Shown in pieces: positions 34,778-42,417 of a DNA stretch of 64,000 nucleotides. The stretch is from positions 56,131 to 120,130 of the forward strand of contig DFLF01000016.1 in NCBI GenBank assembly GCA_002373675.1, given 5' to 3'. The stretch is from Pseudobutyrivibrio sp. UBA3626. Lineage in GTDB: Bacteria > Bacillota > Clostridia > Lachnospirales > Lachnospiraceae. Below the pieces are notes generated by a model. It made no database searches. It worked only from the letters and a program-made list of their open reading frames with translations, and was not told the origin of the DNA. How positions within the stretch are numbered: position 1 is the stretch's first letter; every line of letters starts with the position of its first letter. The position numbers and the translations under genes were made by a program.

Positions 34778-35161
34778 CTATTTCTTACGTTTCTTATCCT
34801 TGTTCTCTTCATCGAAATAAATAAAATTATTATTTCGAAGAGTTTCCATATAAGTCACCAAACGATTGTACAATGGTTCTGCGGATTCACCAAACTTGGC
34901 TTTTACCGCTTCTGCGATATCATTGACCGTATGAACACCATCGATTTGGCCAATCACAAAATTTCCCAGTTCATCCAGATGTACTGTTGTCGTCTCTGGC
35001 ATTCTGAAAAACTTCTTTGCAATCGCATTGAAGAATCCCTTATTTTCCATAAGGATTGTAATCTGCCCCTTCTCGTCACATTCCAGCTTATTTTCCGGAA
35101 CCAACTTTGGAACATAATCCAAATAATTTGCACTGACTTTTAATTTCTTTTTCTTTGCCAT
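34778..35161 (-). CDS. PqqD-family protein
   Basis: The 127-residue protein has the PqqD-like peptide-binding wing: VHLDELGNFVIGQIDGVHTV then DIAEAVKAKFGESAEPLYNRLV. PqqD domains hold precursor peptides for modifying radical-SAM enzymes; no such enzyme or precursor is nearby, so its role here is unknown. It lies 54 bases after the OPT transporter on the same strand, which suggests a link with peptide uptake. Shine-Dalgarno AAAGG precedes the ATG. Confidence 0.8.
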   Translation of the reverse strand: MAKKKKLKVSANYLDYVPKLVPENKLECDEKGQITILMENKGFFNAIAKKFFRMPETTTVHLDELGNFVIGQIDGVHTVNDIAEAVKAKFGESAEPLYNRLVTYMETLRNNNFIYFDEENKDKKRKK

Positions 35162-35215
35162 AAAATAGCCTTTTCTATAACAAATCCATCAAGCTCGCGA
35201 AGCTTTCAAGCTCCA

Positions 35216-37096
35216 TTAAGCTTCTTTCTTCTTAGAACCAAGTCCAGCTGCGATTAAGAGTACAGCCATGAGAACAAGGAGTACTACGCCACCAAACTGA
35301 CCTGTTGTAAATGGTAATTTAATATCAAATCCAACGGCAGCAAAAATTGCAAGGAGAATGCCAACTAAACCTTCACCAGCAATCAAACCGGAACTGAAGA
35401 GTACACCACCATTTGTTTCATCATTTTCAGAGATATTTCTCTTCTTATCGATGAACCAACGGATTGCACCACCAATCATGATTGTGGAAGAAAGCTCTAA
35501 TGGAAGATAAAGACCAATTGCTACTGGAAGTACAGGAATCTGGAGTATTTCCAAAGTAATTGCAATGGCAACACCGATGAATACAAATGTCCAAGGGAGA
35601 TTTCCATCCATGATACCTTCTACAATCATCTTCATAAGCGCTGCCTGTGGAGCTGGAAGTTCTGTGGAACCAAAGCCCCAAGCTGTATTAAGAAGTACAA
35701 GCACACCACCAATAGCGAGTGCAGCTGCTACAGAACCGATAATTTCACCAATCTGCTGCTTCTTAGGTGTAGCACCTACGATATAACCAGTCTTTAAATC
35801 CTGAGACATATCACCAGCCATACCAGCTACGATACAGATAATAGAACCGATGCAGATTGCACCAACCATACCGTGAGCTCCTGTATTTCCAGTAATCTTA
35901 AGTAAGAATGTAGAAATCAGAAGTGTAGCGATAGCCATACCGGAAGCTGGGGTGTTACTTGATCCTACAAGACCTACCATACGGGAAGATACTGTAGCGA
36001 AGAAGAAACCAAAAATTACGATTAAGATAGCGCCAAGTAAGCTTACAGGGATATCTGGGAATAACCAGATTGCAAGGATACAAACAACTACCATAGGGAT
36101 TACAACCTTCATGCTAAGGTCCTGATCTGTTCTCTTATTAGAAGAAACAGCGCCCCCCTTAAGGTCTCTCATAGAATCGCGGAATGTTGTCACGATAGTT
36201 GGAAGAGACTTAATTAAGGAAATGATACCGCCTGTTGCAACGGCACCAGCACCAATATAACGGATGTAAGAAGACCAGATTGCACTAGCGCCACCCTCTG
36301 GATCTGCATATAAATTAGCGATTGTATCTGTTGCCGGGTAAAGAATAGAATCTCCACCAAAGGTTACGATTGCAGGAATTAATACGAACCATCCTAAGAT
36401 ACCACCCGCAAACATGAAGGATGAAATCTTAGGTCCGCAGATATAACCAACACCGAGAAGTGCAGGATAAACTTCTGCAGAAAGCTCTGTATACATAGCC
36501 TTAACCGGAATTGTAACAACTCCACCAACACACTTAAATCCATCCACTAATAGCTTGAAAAGTGCAGAGAATCCAAGACCAGAGAATACGGCCTTAGCGG
36601 ATGATCCGCCCTCTTCTCCAGCAAGGAGTACATCAGCACAAGCTGTTCCCTCTGGATATGGTAATACACCATGTTCCTTTACGATTAATGCGCTACGAAG
36701 TGGAATCATGAAACAGATACCAAGCAACCCACCAATTAAAGCAACTAAAGTAATGGTAAGCAAAGAAGGAACGTCTGTCTTGCCTTCTTCTGCCCAAAGA
36801 AATAATGCTGGCATTGTGAAAATAGCACCAGCTGCGAGAGATTCACCAGCAGAACCAATAGTCTGAACCATATTGTTCTCAAGAATGGAATCTCTACGAA
36901 GGATGACACGAATGACACCCATAGATAATACTGCGGCAGGAATAGATGCAGAAACTGTCATACCAACTCGAAGTCCGAGATAAGCATTAGCTGCACCGAA
37001 AATCACTGCAAGGATCACACCCATGATTACAGATACCACTGTAATTTCCTTGTGAACCTTATCCGCAGGAATGTAAGGTTTAAATTCTTCTTGCAC
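35216..37096 (-). CDS. OPT-family oligopeptide transporter
   Basis: The 626-residue protein has about 15 membrane helices and the OPT signatures GAANAYLGLRVGMTVSASIP and GSAGESLAAGAIFTMPAL. Members import peptides or metal chelates with protons. The GTG start at 37096 has AGAGGAAAAT upstream. By eye the codon use is richer in C-ending codons than its neighbours, which suggests recent transfer with the pqqD-like gene. Confidence 0.92.
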   Translation of the reverse strand: MQEEFKPYIPADKVHKEITVVSVIMGVILAVIFGAANAYLGLRVGMTVSASIPAAVLSMGVIRVILRRDSILENNMVQTIGSAGESLAAGAIFTMPALFLWAEEGKTDVPSLLTITLVALIGGLLGICFMIPLRSALIVKEHGVLPYPEGTACADVLLAGEEGGSSAKAVFSGLGFSALFKLLVDGFKCVGGVVTIPVKAMYTELSAEVYPALLGVGYICGPKISSFMFAGGILGWFVLIPAIVTFGGDSILYPATDTIANLYADPEGGASAIWSSYIRYIGAGAVATGGIISLIKSLPTIVTTFRDSMRDLKGGAVSSNKRTDQDLSMKVVIPMVVVCILAIWLFPDIPVSLLGAILIVIFGFFFATVSSRMVGLVGSSNTPASGMAIATLLISTFLLKITGNTGAHGMVGAICIGSIICIVAGMAGDMSQDLKTGYIVGATPKKQQIGEIIGSVAAALAIGGVLVLLNTAWGFGSTELPAPQAALMKMIVEGIMDGNLPWTFVFIGVAIAITLEILQIPVLPVAIGLYLPLELSSTIMIGGAIRWFIDKKRNISENDETNGGVLFSSGLIAGEGLVGILLAIFAAVGFDIKLPFTTGQFGGVVLLVLMAVLLIAAGLGSKKKEA

Positions 37097-37170
37097 TTTT
37101 ATTTTCCTCTCTCTAATGTTTTAATGTGTTAAATCGTCGATTTTGCAAGGAACGACAATACACAAGTACT

Positions 37171-37199
37171 ATTTTATACCATAGATAGTATAATGTCAC
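37171..37199 (-). promoter_or_regulatory. Promoter of OPT-pqqD
   Basis: On the minus strand GTGACA (37199-37194), 17 bases, then TAAAAT (37176-37171), about 75 bases before the OPT start. Confidence 0.4.
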
Positions 37200-37381
37200 G
37201 TATTTTTATGCACTACTTCCCATCCTATGGTTAACGCAATCAGAAATCTACCTTTTCATATTAATTCATCAGCACAAAGAGTTCTAAATATCGATTTCTA
37301 TTTCAAAAAATGTATAAAAAAACACACAAACCAAAAACACTATCTAGAAACAAACTCATGTATAACTCTTATTTCAACTTA

Positions 37382-37390
37382 TGTTATACT
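37382..37390 (+). promoter_or_regulatory. Extended -10 before response-regulator pseudogene
   Basis: TGtTATACT at 37382-37390 lies 74 bases ahead of the ATG at 37465. Confidence 0.35.
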
Positions 37391-37464
37391 ATAAAAGATC
37401 TGTGATCATGCAAATATGTTAACTTAAATTCACTAATATAACACTATCAACAAAGGTTAGACAC

Positions 37465-38045
37465 ATGAAAAAGATTTTAATAATTGATGATGATCTCTAT
37501 ATAGGTAATATGATTTCCGAACTACTAGAAAAAAACAACTACACCGTTTTCGTGCTTACTCAGGAACAGAAGCACTCTATGTTCTTGAACATATTTCCCC
37601 AGATCTAGTCCTTTTGAATTTGATGCTTCCTGGTCTTAATGGAGAAAATGTACTATCCCACATCAATAACATACCTGTTATTGTAATCTCAGCAAAAACT
37701 GATATTTCTGACAAAGTAAATTTATTAATGAATGGTGCCACAGATTATATTACAAAACCTTTTAGTAACGATGAATTATTAGCACGTATTTCTGTTGCCT
37801 TCCGCAAATACGAACCCACTCAGGATGCTGGTATTATTCGTTACAAGGATATTGTACTTGACTTAAATAATCACACCACAACTATTTCCGAAAAACCCGT
37901 TCATCTTACCCAAACCGAATTTGCCATTCTAAAAATATTGATGACAAATCCACAACAAGCAGTATCAAAATCTACCATTTTAGACAAAATATCTATGGAT
38001 ACTCCTGATTGTACGGATTGTTCTTTAAAAATGCATATAAGATAA
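37465..38045 (+). pseudogene. OmpR-type response regulator, frameshifted and truncated
   Basis: The gene begins MKKILIIDDDLYIGNMISEL. Near 37552 the frame breaks: the continuation RAYSGTEALYVLEHISPDLV is in another frame, and one extra T in GTTTTC would restore it. The phospho-acceptor region reads LVLLNLMLPGLNG, with Asn in place of Asp. The receiver and most of the winged helix (KPVHLTQTEFAILKILM) follow, but the protein stops at LKMHIR before the recognition helix and wing are complete. No histidine kinase partner is present. Confidence 0.75.
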
Positions 38046-38072
38046 ACAGAGAATAATATATTTTGCATAAAA

Positions 38073-38114
38073 AAGAAGCCACCGTATTGGGATTAATACT
38101 GTTAATGGCTTCTT
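38073..38114 (-). terminator. Hairpin after response-regulator remnant
   Basis: AAGAAGCCA pairs with TGGCTTCTT. A run of As on the left makes it best as a leftward terminator; rightward it has only TTCTTG. Confidence 0.5.
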
Positions 38115-38150
38115 CTTGTATGGTATACTACTATGATGACTTCATTATAG

Positions 38151-38181
38151 CATAACCGCTTTTAATTTAAAAGCGGTTATG
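38151..38181. repeat. Perfect 14-bp palindromic hairpin
   Basis: CATAACCGCTTTTA and TAAAAGCGGTTATG enclose only ATT. No gene adjoins it closely on either side. Confidence 0.7.
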
Positions 38182-38566
38182 GTGTTTATTGTATATATGA
38201 TGTGTACTACATATGCATTATAGGTATATATAATATAATTTGTGTACATATAGTATCTCTGATATGTATTAATATATATACATAATGAATACAGCCAATG
38301 AATAACATAGGTACAAGCATTATTAAAGAGTTCTCCCTTATCTTGTCGAAATGAAAAAGATATACTATGGCGGTTCCGACGATACATGGACTAGCATATG
38401 TAAAGTTCCGAGGGGCGATGTAGATGTGGAAGAAATTATATTTAACGTAGGGCTTAAGGACTTGGGAACAAGTGATGCAGGTAAGAATATTTCCTATAAG
38501 CCCGCTGAAGTTCCTAATAGCACTGAACAATGGTCGATATTTACACTGCCAGTCTAGGTCGAAAAC
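38182..38566. other. AT-rich spacer without a supported gene
   Basis: The left part is TA-rich. A plus-strand frame at 38351-38557 (68 codons, starting MKKIYYGGSDDTWTSICKVP) has no ribosome site and resembles nothing I know. It could be a gene fragment. Confidence 0.4.
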
Positions 38567-38595
38567 TTGACATTTATAGCTGAGGAGTGTAGAAT
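38567..38595 (+). promoter_or_regulatory. Promoter of the ToxI-like RNA
   Basis: A perfect TTGACA (38567-38572), a 17-base spacer and TAGAAT (38590-38595) predict a start near 38602, right at the first hairpin of the RNA. Confidence 0.7.
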
Positions 38596-38637
38596 ATAAG
38601 TGTATCTAGGAGATACGATTGGTTTCCTTACCAAGCG

Positions 38638-38758
38638 AAATGGGAACTTTATCAGATGGGAGCCCTACCATATAAAATAAATGGGAGTCTTATCAGATGG
38701 GAGCCCTACCATATAAAACAAGTGGGAACTATAAAAGACGGGAACCCTACCGGCAAAC
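38638..38758 (+). repeat. Three 41-bp tandem repeats
   Basis: Units begin at 38638, 38679 and 38720. The first two differ at only a few positions; the third is more diverged and about two bases shorter. Each holds TGGGA, then a GGGAGCCCTACC-type core (GGGAACCCTACC in the third). Confidence 0.9.
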
Positions 38759-38769
38759 AAGGATTATTG

Positions 38770-38796
38770 CGGACTGCATCTTATTGAAGCAGTCCG
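38770..38796 (+). terminator. Hairpin between ToxI repeats and toxN
   Basis: CGGACTGC and GCAGTCCG form a perfect 8-bp stem; the following T tract is weak, which in type III systems lets some transcription reach the toxin. Confidence 0.65.
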
Positions 38797-38797
38797 T

Positions 38798-39205
38798 TAT
38801 TGTATTCCGCTAACATCTCCAAAAGATAAGTTTAAGAGCAGAAAAAGTCAGGTTGATTTTATAAAGATATTTGATGAAAATCAGAAGGATTCTAATGGTC
38901 AGAATAAACTAATTGGAGTTCTTAATATCAACAACATGATACCCGTTGATGAGCACTATATTTATAAGGTTGATCTTGTGTTACATAAGAATGATAAGCC
39001 AGAGATAATAGCACAAAAAATACTTATGCAAAAGCAACTTAAGTGGTGTAGAAAAAACGTTGATATCATAGAGAACCGTGCAAACAAGGTATATAAGTTG
39101 GTGGTTAATAGCCCTGATAAGAATCGTAATTTGGTACGTCGCAGTTCCAAGTTTCTTAAATTAGAGTCTACATTGGACAAATTGCTCGAAAAGAAAAAGA
39201 AATAG
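38798..39205 (+). pseudogene. ToxN/AbiQ-type endoribonuclease, 5' end missing
   Basis: The open frame starts inside the protein: YCIPLTSPKDKFKSRKSQVD, then NKLIGVLNINNMIPVDEHYI, then LMQKQLKWCRKNVDIIENRA. These match the ToxN/AbiQ core (IPLTSPK, the IGVLNxNNMIPV strand, and the long helix). The N-terminal about 40 residues and any start codon are missing; the frame runs back into the terminator hairpin. A deletion probably fused the terminator to the middle of toxN. An internal ATG at 38936 could give only a fragment. Confidence 0.8.
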
Positions 39206-39240
39206 TATATTGCTAGGGCTGGTCGAAAGACCAGGATCCT

Positions 39241-39526
39241 TCACTTGGAAAAATCTTTCATTGTCATTATTTCAGGTCTGTCTATCTCAAGGACTAATAA
39301 ATCCTTATCACCTGTAATAAAAATATCAATATCTTCAATAAGCGCTGTGGCAAGAATGGGAGAGTCTTTTTGATCTCTTACTGAAGGGAATTCGTCGAAG
39401 TTGATATTTCTAGGAGTATATATTAGTTTAAAAGGAAGCTTCCTTTTTATTTTTAAATTTTCGGTCAACAAAAATGCGAAGTTCGTCTATTACATAGTCG
39501 CAGAGAAATAATTTATGATTAGCTGT
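39241..39526 (-). pseudogene. PIN-domain toxin remnant with frameshift
   Basis: Minus-strand residues near the 5' side read HKLFLCDYVIDELRIFVDRK; the frame then changes and continues as LIYTPRNINFDEFPSVRDQK, DSPILATALIEDIDIFITGD and KDLLVL. These are the middle and C-terminal motifs of PIN toxins of the COG1569 kind, with acidic residues in DQKDSPIL and TGDKDLL. The first about 30 residues with the first catalytic Asp are absent, and a frameshift lies near 39440. No antitoxin gene is present. Confidence 0.7.
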
Positions 39527-39540
39527 TTAACGACATATCA

Positions 39541-39814
39541 GTCCTTCCATACCTTGGCGAAGCAATCCATACCATCACAGTACCGGTCCTTATGGACATA
39601 AGAAAGGTCGTAAATCGGTACGACAGGGTATAAACTCAACGCCATACCCTTGTATCACCGCATAAATCGTTCAAAGAGCGTATAATAGCAGAGAGACCTA
39701 AGACAGATGCCTTAGTGCCACAGAGAGTCGTAAAACCGCAAATACTAAGTGAGATGTCTTTATAATAATTATAGGCTTGATTTTTCTTTCTTCATAATAT
39801 TGAGTAAAAGAATT
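39541..39814. other. Stretch with several small hairpins, no supported gene
   Basis: Perfect short stems include GTCGTA/TACGAC and AGGGTAT/ATACCCT. There is no good reading frame with a ribosome site. It could be an RNA gene or an old remnant. Confidence 0.35.
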
Positions 39815-39862
39815 CCCATAATATAGGTGTAAACGAAAAACGCCTATGTTATGGGATTTTTT
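39815..39862 (+). terminator. Strong hairpin just before clpP
   Basis: CCCATAATATAGGTGT pairs with ACGCCTATGTTATGGG (a few mismatches) and is followed by six Ts. It ends 22 bases before the clpP ATG. It either ends an upstream RNA or acts as an attenuator in a clpP leader. Confidence 0.8.
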
Positions 39863-39884
39863 AGACTAGAAAGGAGAACATGTT

Positions 39885-40535
39885 ATGGCTATAAATCCAA
39901 TTATTCATGAATCATCAGGAAAGAGCATGGACATTTTTAGTAAAAATCTTGAAAGCAGAATCATTCATCTGGTTGGTGAGATAAATGATGAAATGTCTGC
40001 GCTTATTACAGCACAGCTTCTGCAACTTGATTCTGAAAACAATGAAGATATTTATATTTACATTAATAGTCCGGGAGGATCCGTGAGTGCCGGTCTTGCG
40101 ATACTTGACACAATGATTTATGTAAAGTCAGATGTTGCAACTATATGTATAGGACGTGCAGCTAGTATGGGAGCAGTACTTTTGTCAAATGGAGCGAAAG
40201 GAAAGAGGTGCATATTGCCACATTCCGAAGTTATGATTCACCAGCCGTCTGGTGGCTATGCAGGTCAAGTGTCTGAGATACTGATTGCATCCGAACACAT
40301 CCGTGAGTGTAAAAAGGTTCTTAATAAGATATTGTCCGATAATTGCGACAAACCTATTAAGCAGGTTGAAAAAGATACAGACAGAGATTATTGGATGAAG
40401 GCTAATGATGCGGAATCATTGATTGGGTATGAGTTTTCTAATCAAGATGAAGTAAGGCTAGTACCGGATATCTACTTCCCGAAAGAAATAAGAGAGAAAT
40501 ACTTTTCGGGAACAGATGAGGAAGATGACGAGTAA
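39885..40535 (+). CDS. clpP: ClpP-type protease subunit, solitary
   Basis: The 216-residue serine protease has the ClpP catalytic triad: Ser94 in GRAASMGAVLL, His119 in MIHQPSGG, and the Asp of DTDRDYWM. It forms barrels that degrade proteins fed by a Clp ATPase. No clpX, clpC or trigger factor gene is near, and the location in an island of broken genes suggests a second, accessory ClpP. The C-terminal tail is acidic (GTDEEDDE). Shine-Dalgarno AAAGGAGA precedes the ATG. Confidence 0.92.
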   Translation: MAINPIIHESSGKSMDIFSKNLESRIIHLVGEINDEMSALITAQLLQLDSENNEDIYIYINSPGGSVSAGLAILDTMIYVKSDVATICIGRAASMGAVLLSNGAKGKRCILPHSEVMIHQPSGGYAGQVSEILIASEHIRECKKVLNKILSDNCDKPIKQVEKDTDRDYWMKANDAESLIGYEFSNQDEVRLVPDIYFPKEIREKYFSGTDEEDDE

Positions 40536-40686
40536 TAGTTGACTATTCAGATAGATATGTTATTATAGGATTCATAAAGCAAGGTTTCTTAGAACTGATG
40601 CGAGTATTCACCCATAAGGGATGGTACGGTACGAATTCATAATCATGATGTGTACCTATTCGTTTGTAATTAAGAACAAAGTTCTT

Positions 40687-40737
40687 AGGGACATCGAATT
40701 TGACAGGATCACCTGTCAGATTTGGTGTCCCTTTTTT
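40687..40737 (+). terminator. Terminator between clpP and the PIN-like gene
   Basis: AGGGACA/TGTCCCT-type outer stem with an inner TGACAGG/CCTGTCA hairpin is followed by six Ts. It lies 20 bases before the next gene. Confidence 0.85.
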
Positions 40738-40756
40738 GTTGAGAAAGGAGAAGTGT

Positions 40757-41128
40757 ATGAAAACAACAAAAAAACAATTAATTAAGAAAGTGATATTGAT
40801 TGACGGAGACAATCATATCAGAGAAGGAGAAAAGGGGATTCATAATATCCCAAAGAATCAAGAAGTAAAAGTATATTTTTCACAGGAAGGAGCAAAGAGC
40901 AATTTCGATAAGCGGACAAAGAATAGGACAAATGTTTCGTCGTATTATGTAAAGCCCGGTAATCAAGCAGTTGATAATCGTATTAAGTCTGAAGCCGGAC
41001 AACGATACAGTAATGGTGAAAGCGTTTATATTGTAAGCCAAGATAAAGGATTTTCTAAGTATGCCAAGAAAAAGGATAATGCAGGTAAAAAGATCCATGC
41101 TGTTAAATCAGTTATTGATACAATCTAA
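40757..41128 (+). CDS. Small PIN-like/NYN-like protein
   Basis: A 123-residue protein with VILIDGDNHIREGEKGI near the start, PGNQAVDNRIKSEAGQRY in the middle and VYIVSQDKGFSKYAKKK near the end. The three acidic sites (DGD, VDNRI, SQDKGF) are spaced as in PIN/NYN-type RNases. It is shorter than most such enzymes. A toxin or RNA-processing role is possible. The start at 40757 has Shine-Dalgarno AAAGGAGAAG; the longer frame from 40700 reads through the terminator. Confidence 0.7.
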   Translation: MKTTKKQLIKKVILIDGDNHIREGEKGIHNIPKNQEVKVYFSQEGAKSNFDKRTKNRTNVSSYYVKPGNQAVDNRIKSEAGQRYSNGESVYIVSQDKGFSKYAKKKDNAGKKIHAVKSVIDTI

Positions 41129-41132
41129 TATG

Positions 41133-41141
41133 TGTTATAAT
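41133..41141 (+). promoter_or_regulatory. Extended -10, leaderless start
   Basis: TGtTATAAT ends seven bases before the ATG at 41149, with TTGATA 15 bases upstream as a possible -35. Confidence 0.5.
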
Positions 41142-41148
41142 CTTAGTT

Positions 41149-41364
41149 ATGAACGAATACAAAATCACCAAAATCGAAGAAGACGACTTCGGCTGTGAAG
41201 ATAGAATAGACGGCTATAAGCCACGAGTGATTGTCTATCTTAAGTCAGAAGACCATGAGGCCAGCATTAAGCAAGTAGATCAGTATCTATACGATAATGA
41301 TATTGATGTTGGCGACAAAGTAATAATAGGAGAAACTGGACTATTGGAGAAGGTTTTATCATAA
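41149..41364 (+). CDS. Small acidic protein, unknown
   Basis: 71 residues, with IDGYKPRVIVYLKSEDHEAS and VGDKVIIGETGLLEKV. No family recognised. It has no Shine-Dalgarno; the -10 box seven bases upstream predicts a leaderless mRNA. Confidence 0.55.
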   Translation: MNEYKITKIEEDDFGCEDRIDGYKPRVIVYLKSEDHEASIKQVDQYLYDNDIDVGDKVIIGETGLLEKVLS

Positions 41365-41385
41365 GAGAGAGCTAGACAGAGAAGC

Positions 41386-41505
41386 ATGAATGAACCAGGT
41401 TACATTACGCTGGATATTTTGTTTAGAAGCAGAGATGTTGAAAAATCGGGTACATGGTTTCAAAGAATGAATGATTATTGCAAGCAACCGCTGTATCCTT
41501 CCTGA
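41386..41505 (+). CDS. Short frame, possible gene fragment
   Basis: Thirty-nine codons including YITLDILFRSRDVEKSGTWF. The well-formed sequence suggests a protein fragment, but the source family is not recognised. Its end overlaps the next pseudogene in another frame. Confidence 0.3.
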   Translation: MNEPGYITLDILFRSRDVEKSGTWFQRMNDYCKQPLYPS

Positions 41506-41974
41506 GGGATGGACTGCGGAGACCTTGATGCAGCCACATGATTCCATCCCGTATAATCCTGACATAGCCAATGTTTTTTTCAGAGCTGGATATATAGAAA
41601 CTTGGGGACAGGGGATTCAAAAGATCTGTGATGAGTGCATAGCGCTTGGCGCTGAGCTACCCAGGTATGAGATAATTGGAACCGGAATCAGAGTATATTT
41701 CCCGGCGCTAAGGAGTGCGCTTATAGATCAGCCCAAAGTGCCAAAGGGCCATAGTGCCAAGACCGATGGCACTTTGGATGACACTTTGGCACTAAAGATA
41801 ATTGAGATAATTCGCAGCAAGCCTGATATTACTCTTGATCAATTATCAGCAGAGGTTGGAATAGCAAGAAGAACACTTGTGAGATATATGAGTGCTCTTA
41901 AGGAAGCCGGTCGTATAGAACGGGTTGGTGGAAAAAGGTACGGACATTGGGAAATAAGGGATGATATGAAGTAA
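41471..41974 (+). pseudogene. C-terminal end of an AlbA_2/RecG-like regulator
   Basis: The frame opens in the middle of a known fold: ILPEGWTAETLMQPHDSIPY and VFFRAGYIETWGQGIQKICD are the ATPase-like C-terminal segment of AlbA_2-type regulators. A winged helix with TLDQLSAEVGIARRTLVRYM follows. The N-terminal about 300 residues are absent, and a stop codon lies directly before the first ATG. The break lies near 41470. Confidence 0.75.
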
Positions 41975-42082
41975 GACGCCTTGATGCTTCGGATATACGG
42001 TTTATACGACAACGGCTGAAGAGGTCGGTGAAGGGCAAGGTCAATAAATGAAGCAGGGATTTGAGATTGAGGTGATTGGATT

Positions 42083-42400
42083 ATGGTAGATATATCAAAG
42101 GCGGATTGGAAACTGTTTCGCGAAAGAGTTCCCGAATGGCAGGAGCATTATATGGAGCGATTGACAAAGAAGTATATCGAAATATTGAGTTCTCCTGGAA
42201 ATGCTTCTGATCACTTTTGGGAACTTGAAAAGAGGATTAAAAATGACAAGAAGCATCCCGGGGTGATGTTGGAAATGAGAAAATCTGAGGCAATATGGGA
42301 TATAGCCATATTTATAAAGAAGAACGTCATTACCTTGAATGATCTGGAAGGATTCAGTCAGAATCTGATTGATTCAATAACAGAGATAATTAATCGATAA
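42083..42400 (+). CDS. Small helical protein, unknown
   Basis: A 105-residue protein, mostly helical, with DWKLFRERVPEWQEHYMERL, FWELEKRIKNDKKHPGVMLE and a C-terminal LNDLEGFSQNLID. It resembles small conserved Clostridia proteins without known role, often found in variable regions. Shine-Dalgarno TTGAGGTGA lies upstream. Confidence 0.65.
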   Translation: MVDISKADWKLFRERVPEWQEHYMERLTKKYIEILSSPGNASDHFWELEKRIKNDKKHPGVMLEMRKSEAIWDIAIFIKKNVITLNDLEGFSQNLIDSITEIINR

Positions 42401-42417
42401 ATGTCAGAAAAACTTAA

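Larger units (their letters stand above)
37097..37464. other. Intergenic region between OPT and response-regulator genes
   Basis: The 368-base stretch holds the divergent promoters listed below and otherwise AT-rich sequence with no coding potential that I can support. Confidence 0.6.
38602..38800 (+). ncRNA. ToxI-like antitoxin RNA of a type III toxin-antitoxin locus
   Basis: The expected transcript starts with two small hairpins (GTATCT-AGG-AGATAC; TTGGT/ACCAA), then three 41-base tandem repeats, then a terminator-like hairpin, and then a ToxN-like reading frame. That order is the type III toxin-antitoxin layout, in which each repeat unit is cut out by the toxin and folds into an inhibitory pseudoknot. 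Repeat length and number are within the range known for ToxI/AntiQ/CptI RNAs. Identity rests on this layout; no covariance search was possible. Confidence 0.75.

Noticed and set aside
34641..35143. Plus-strand continuation of the frame that starts at 34481
   Set aside because: It runs antisense through the pqqD-like gene and its terminator and has no family-like sequence after about residue 48.
38207..38530. Hydrophobic minus-strand frame
   Set aside because: It lies in TA-rich DNA, where random frames look like membrane helices, and has no Shine-Dalgarno.
38638..38758. Tandem repeats considered as a small CRISPR array
   Set aside because: The units abut without unique spacers and lead into a terminator and a ToxN-like frame, so a type III antitoxin RNA fits better.
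40543..40812. Minus-strand frame of 89 codons between clpP and the PIN-like gene
   Set aside because: It spans a clear plus-strand terminator and the start of the next gene, and has no ribosome site or known motif.
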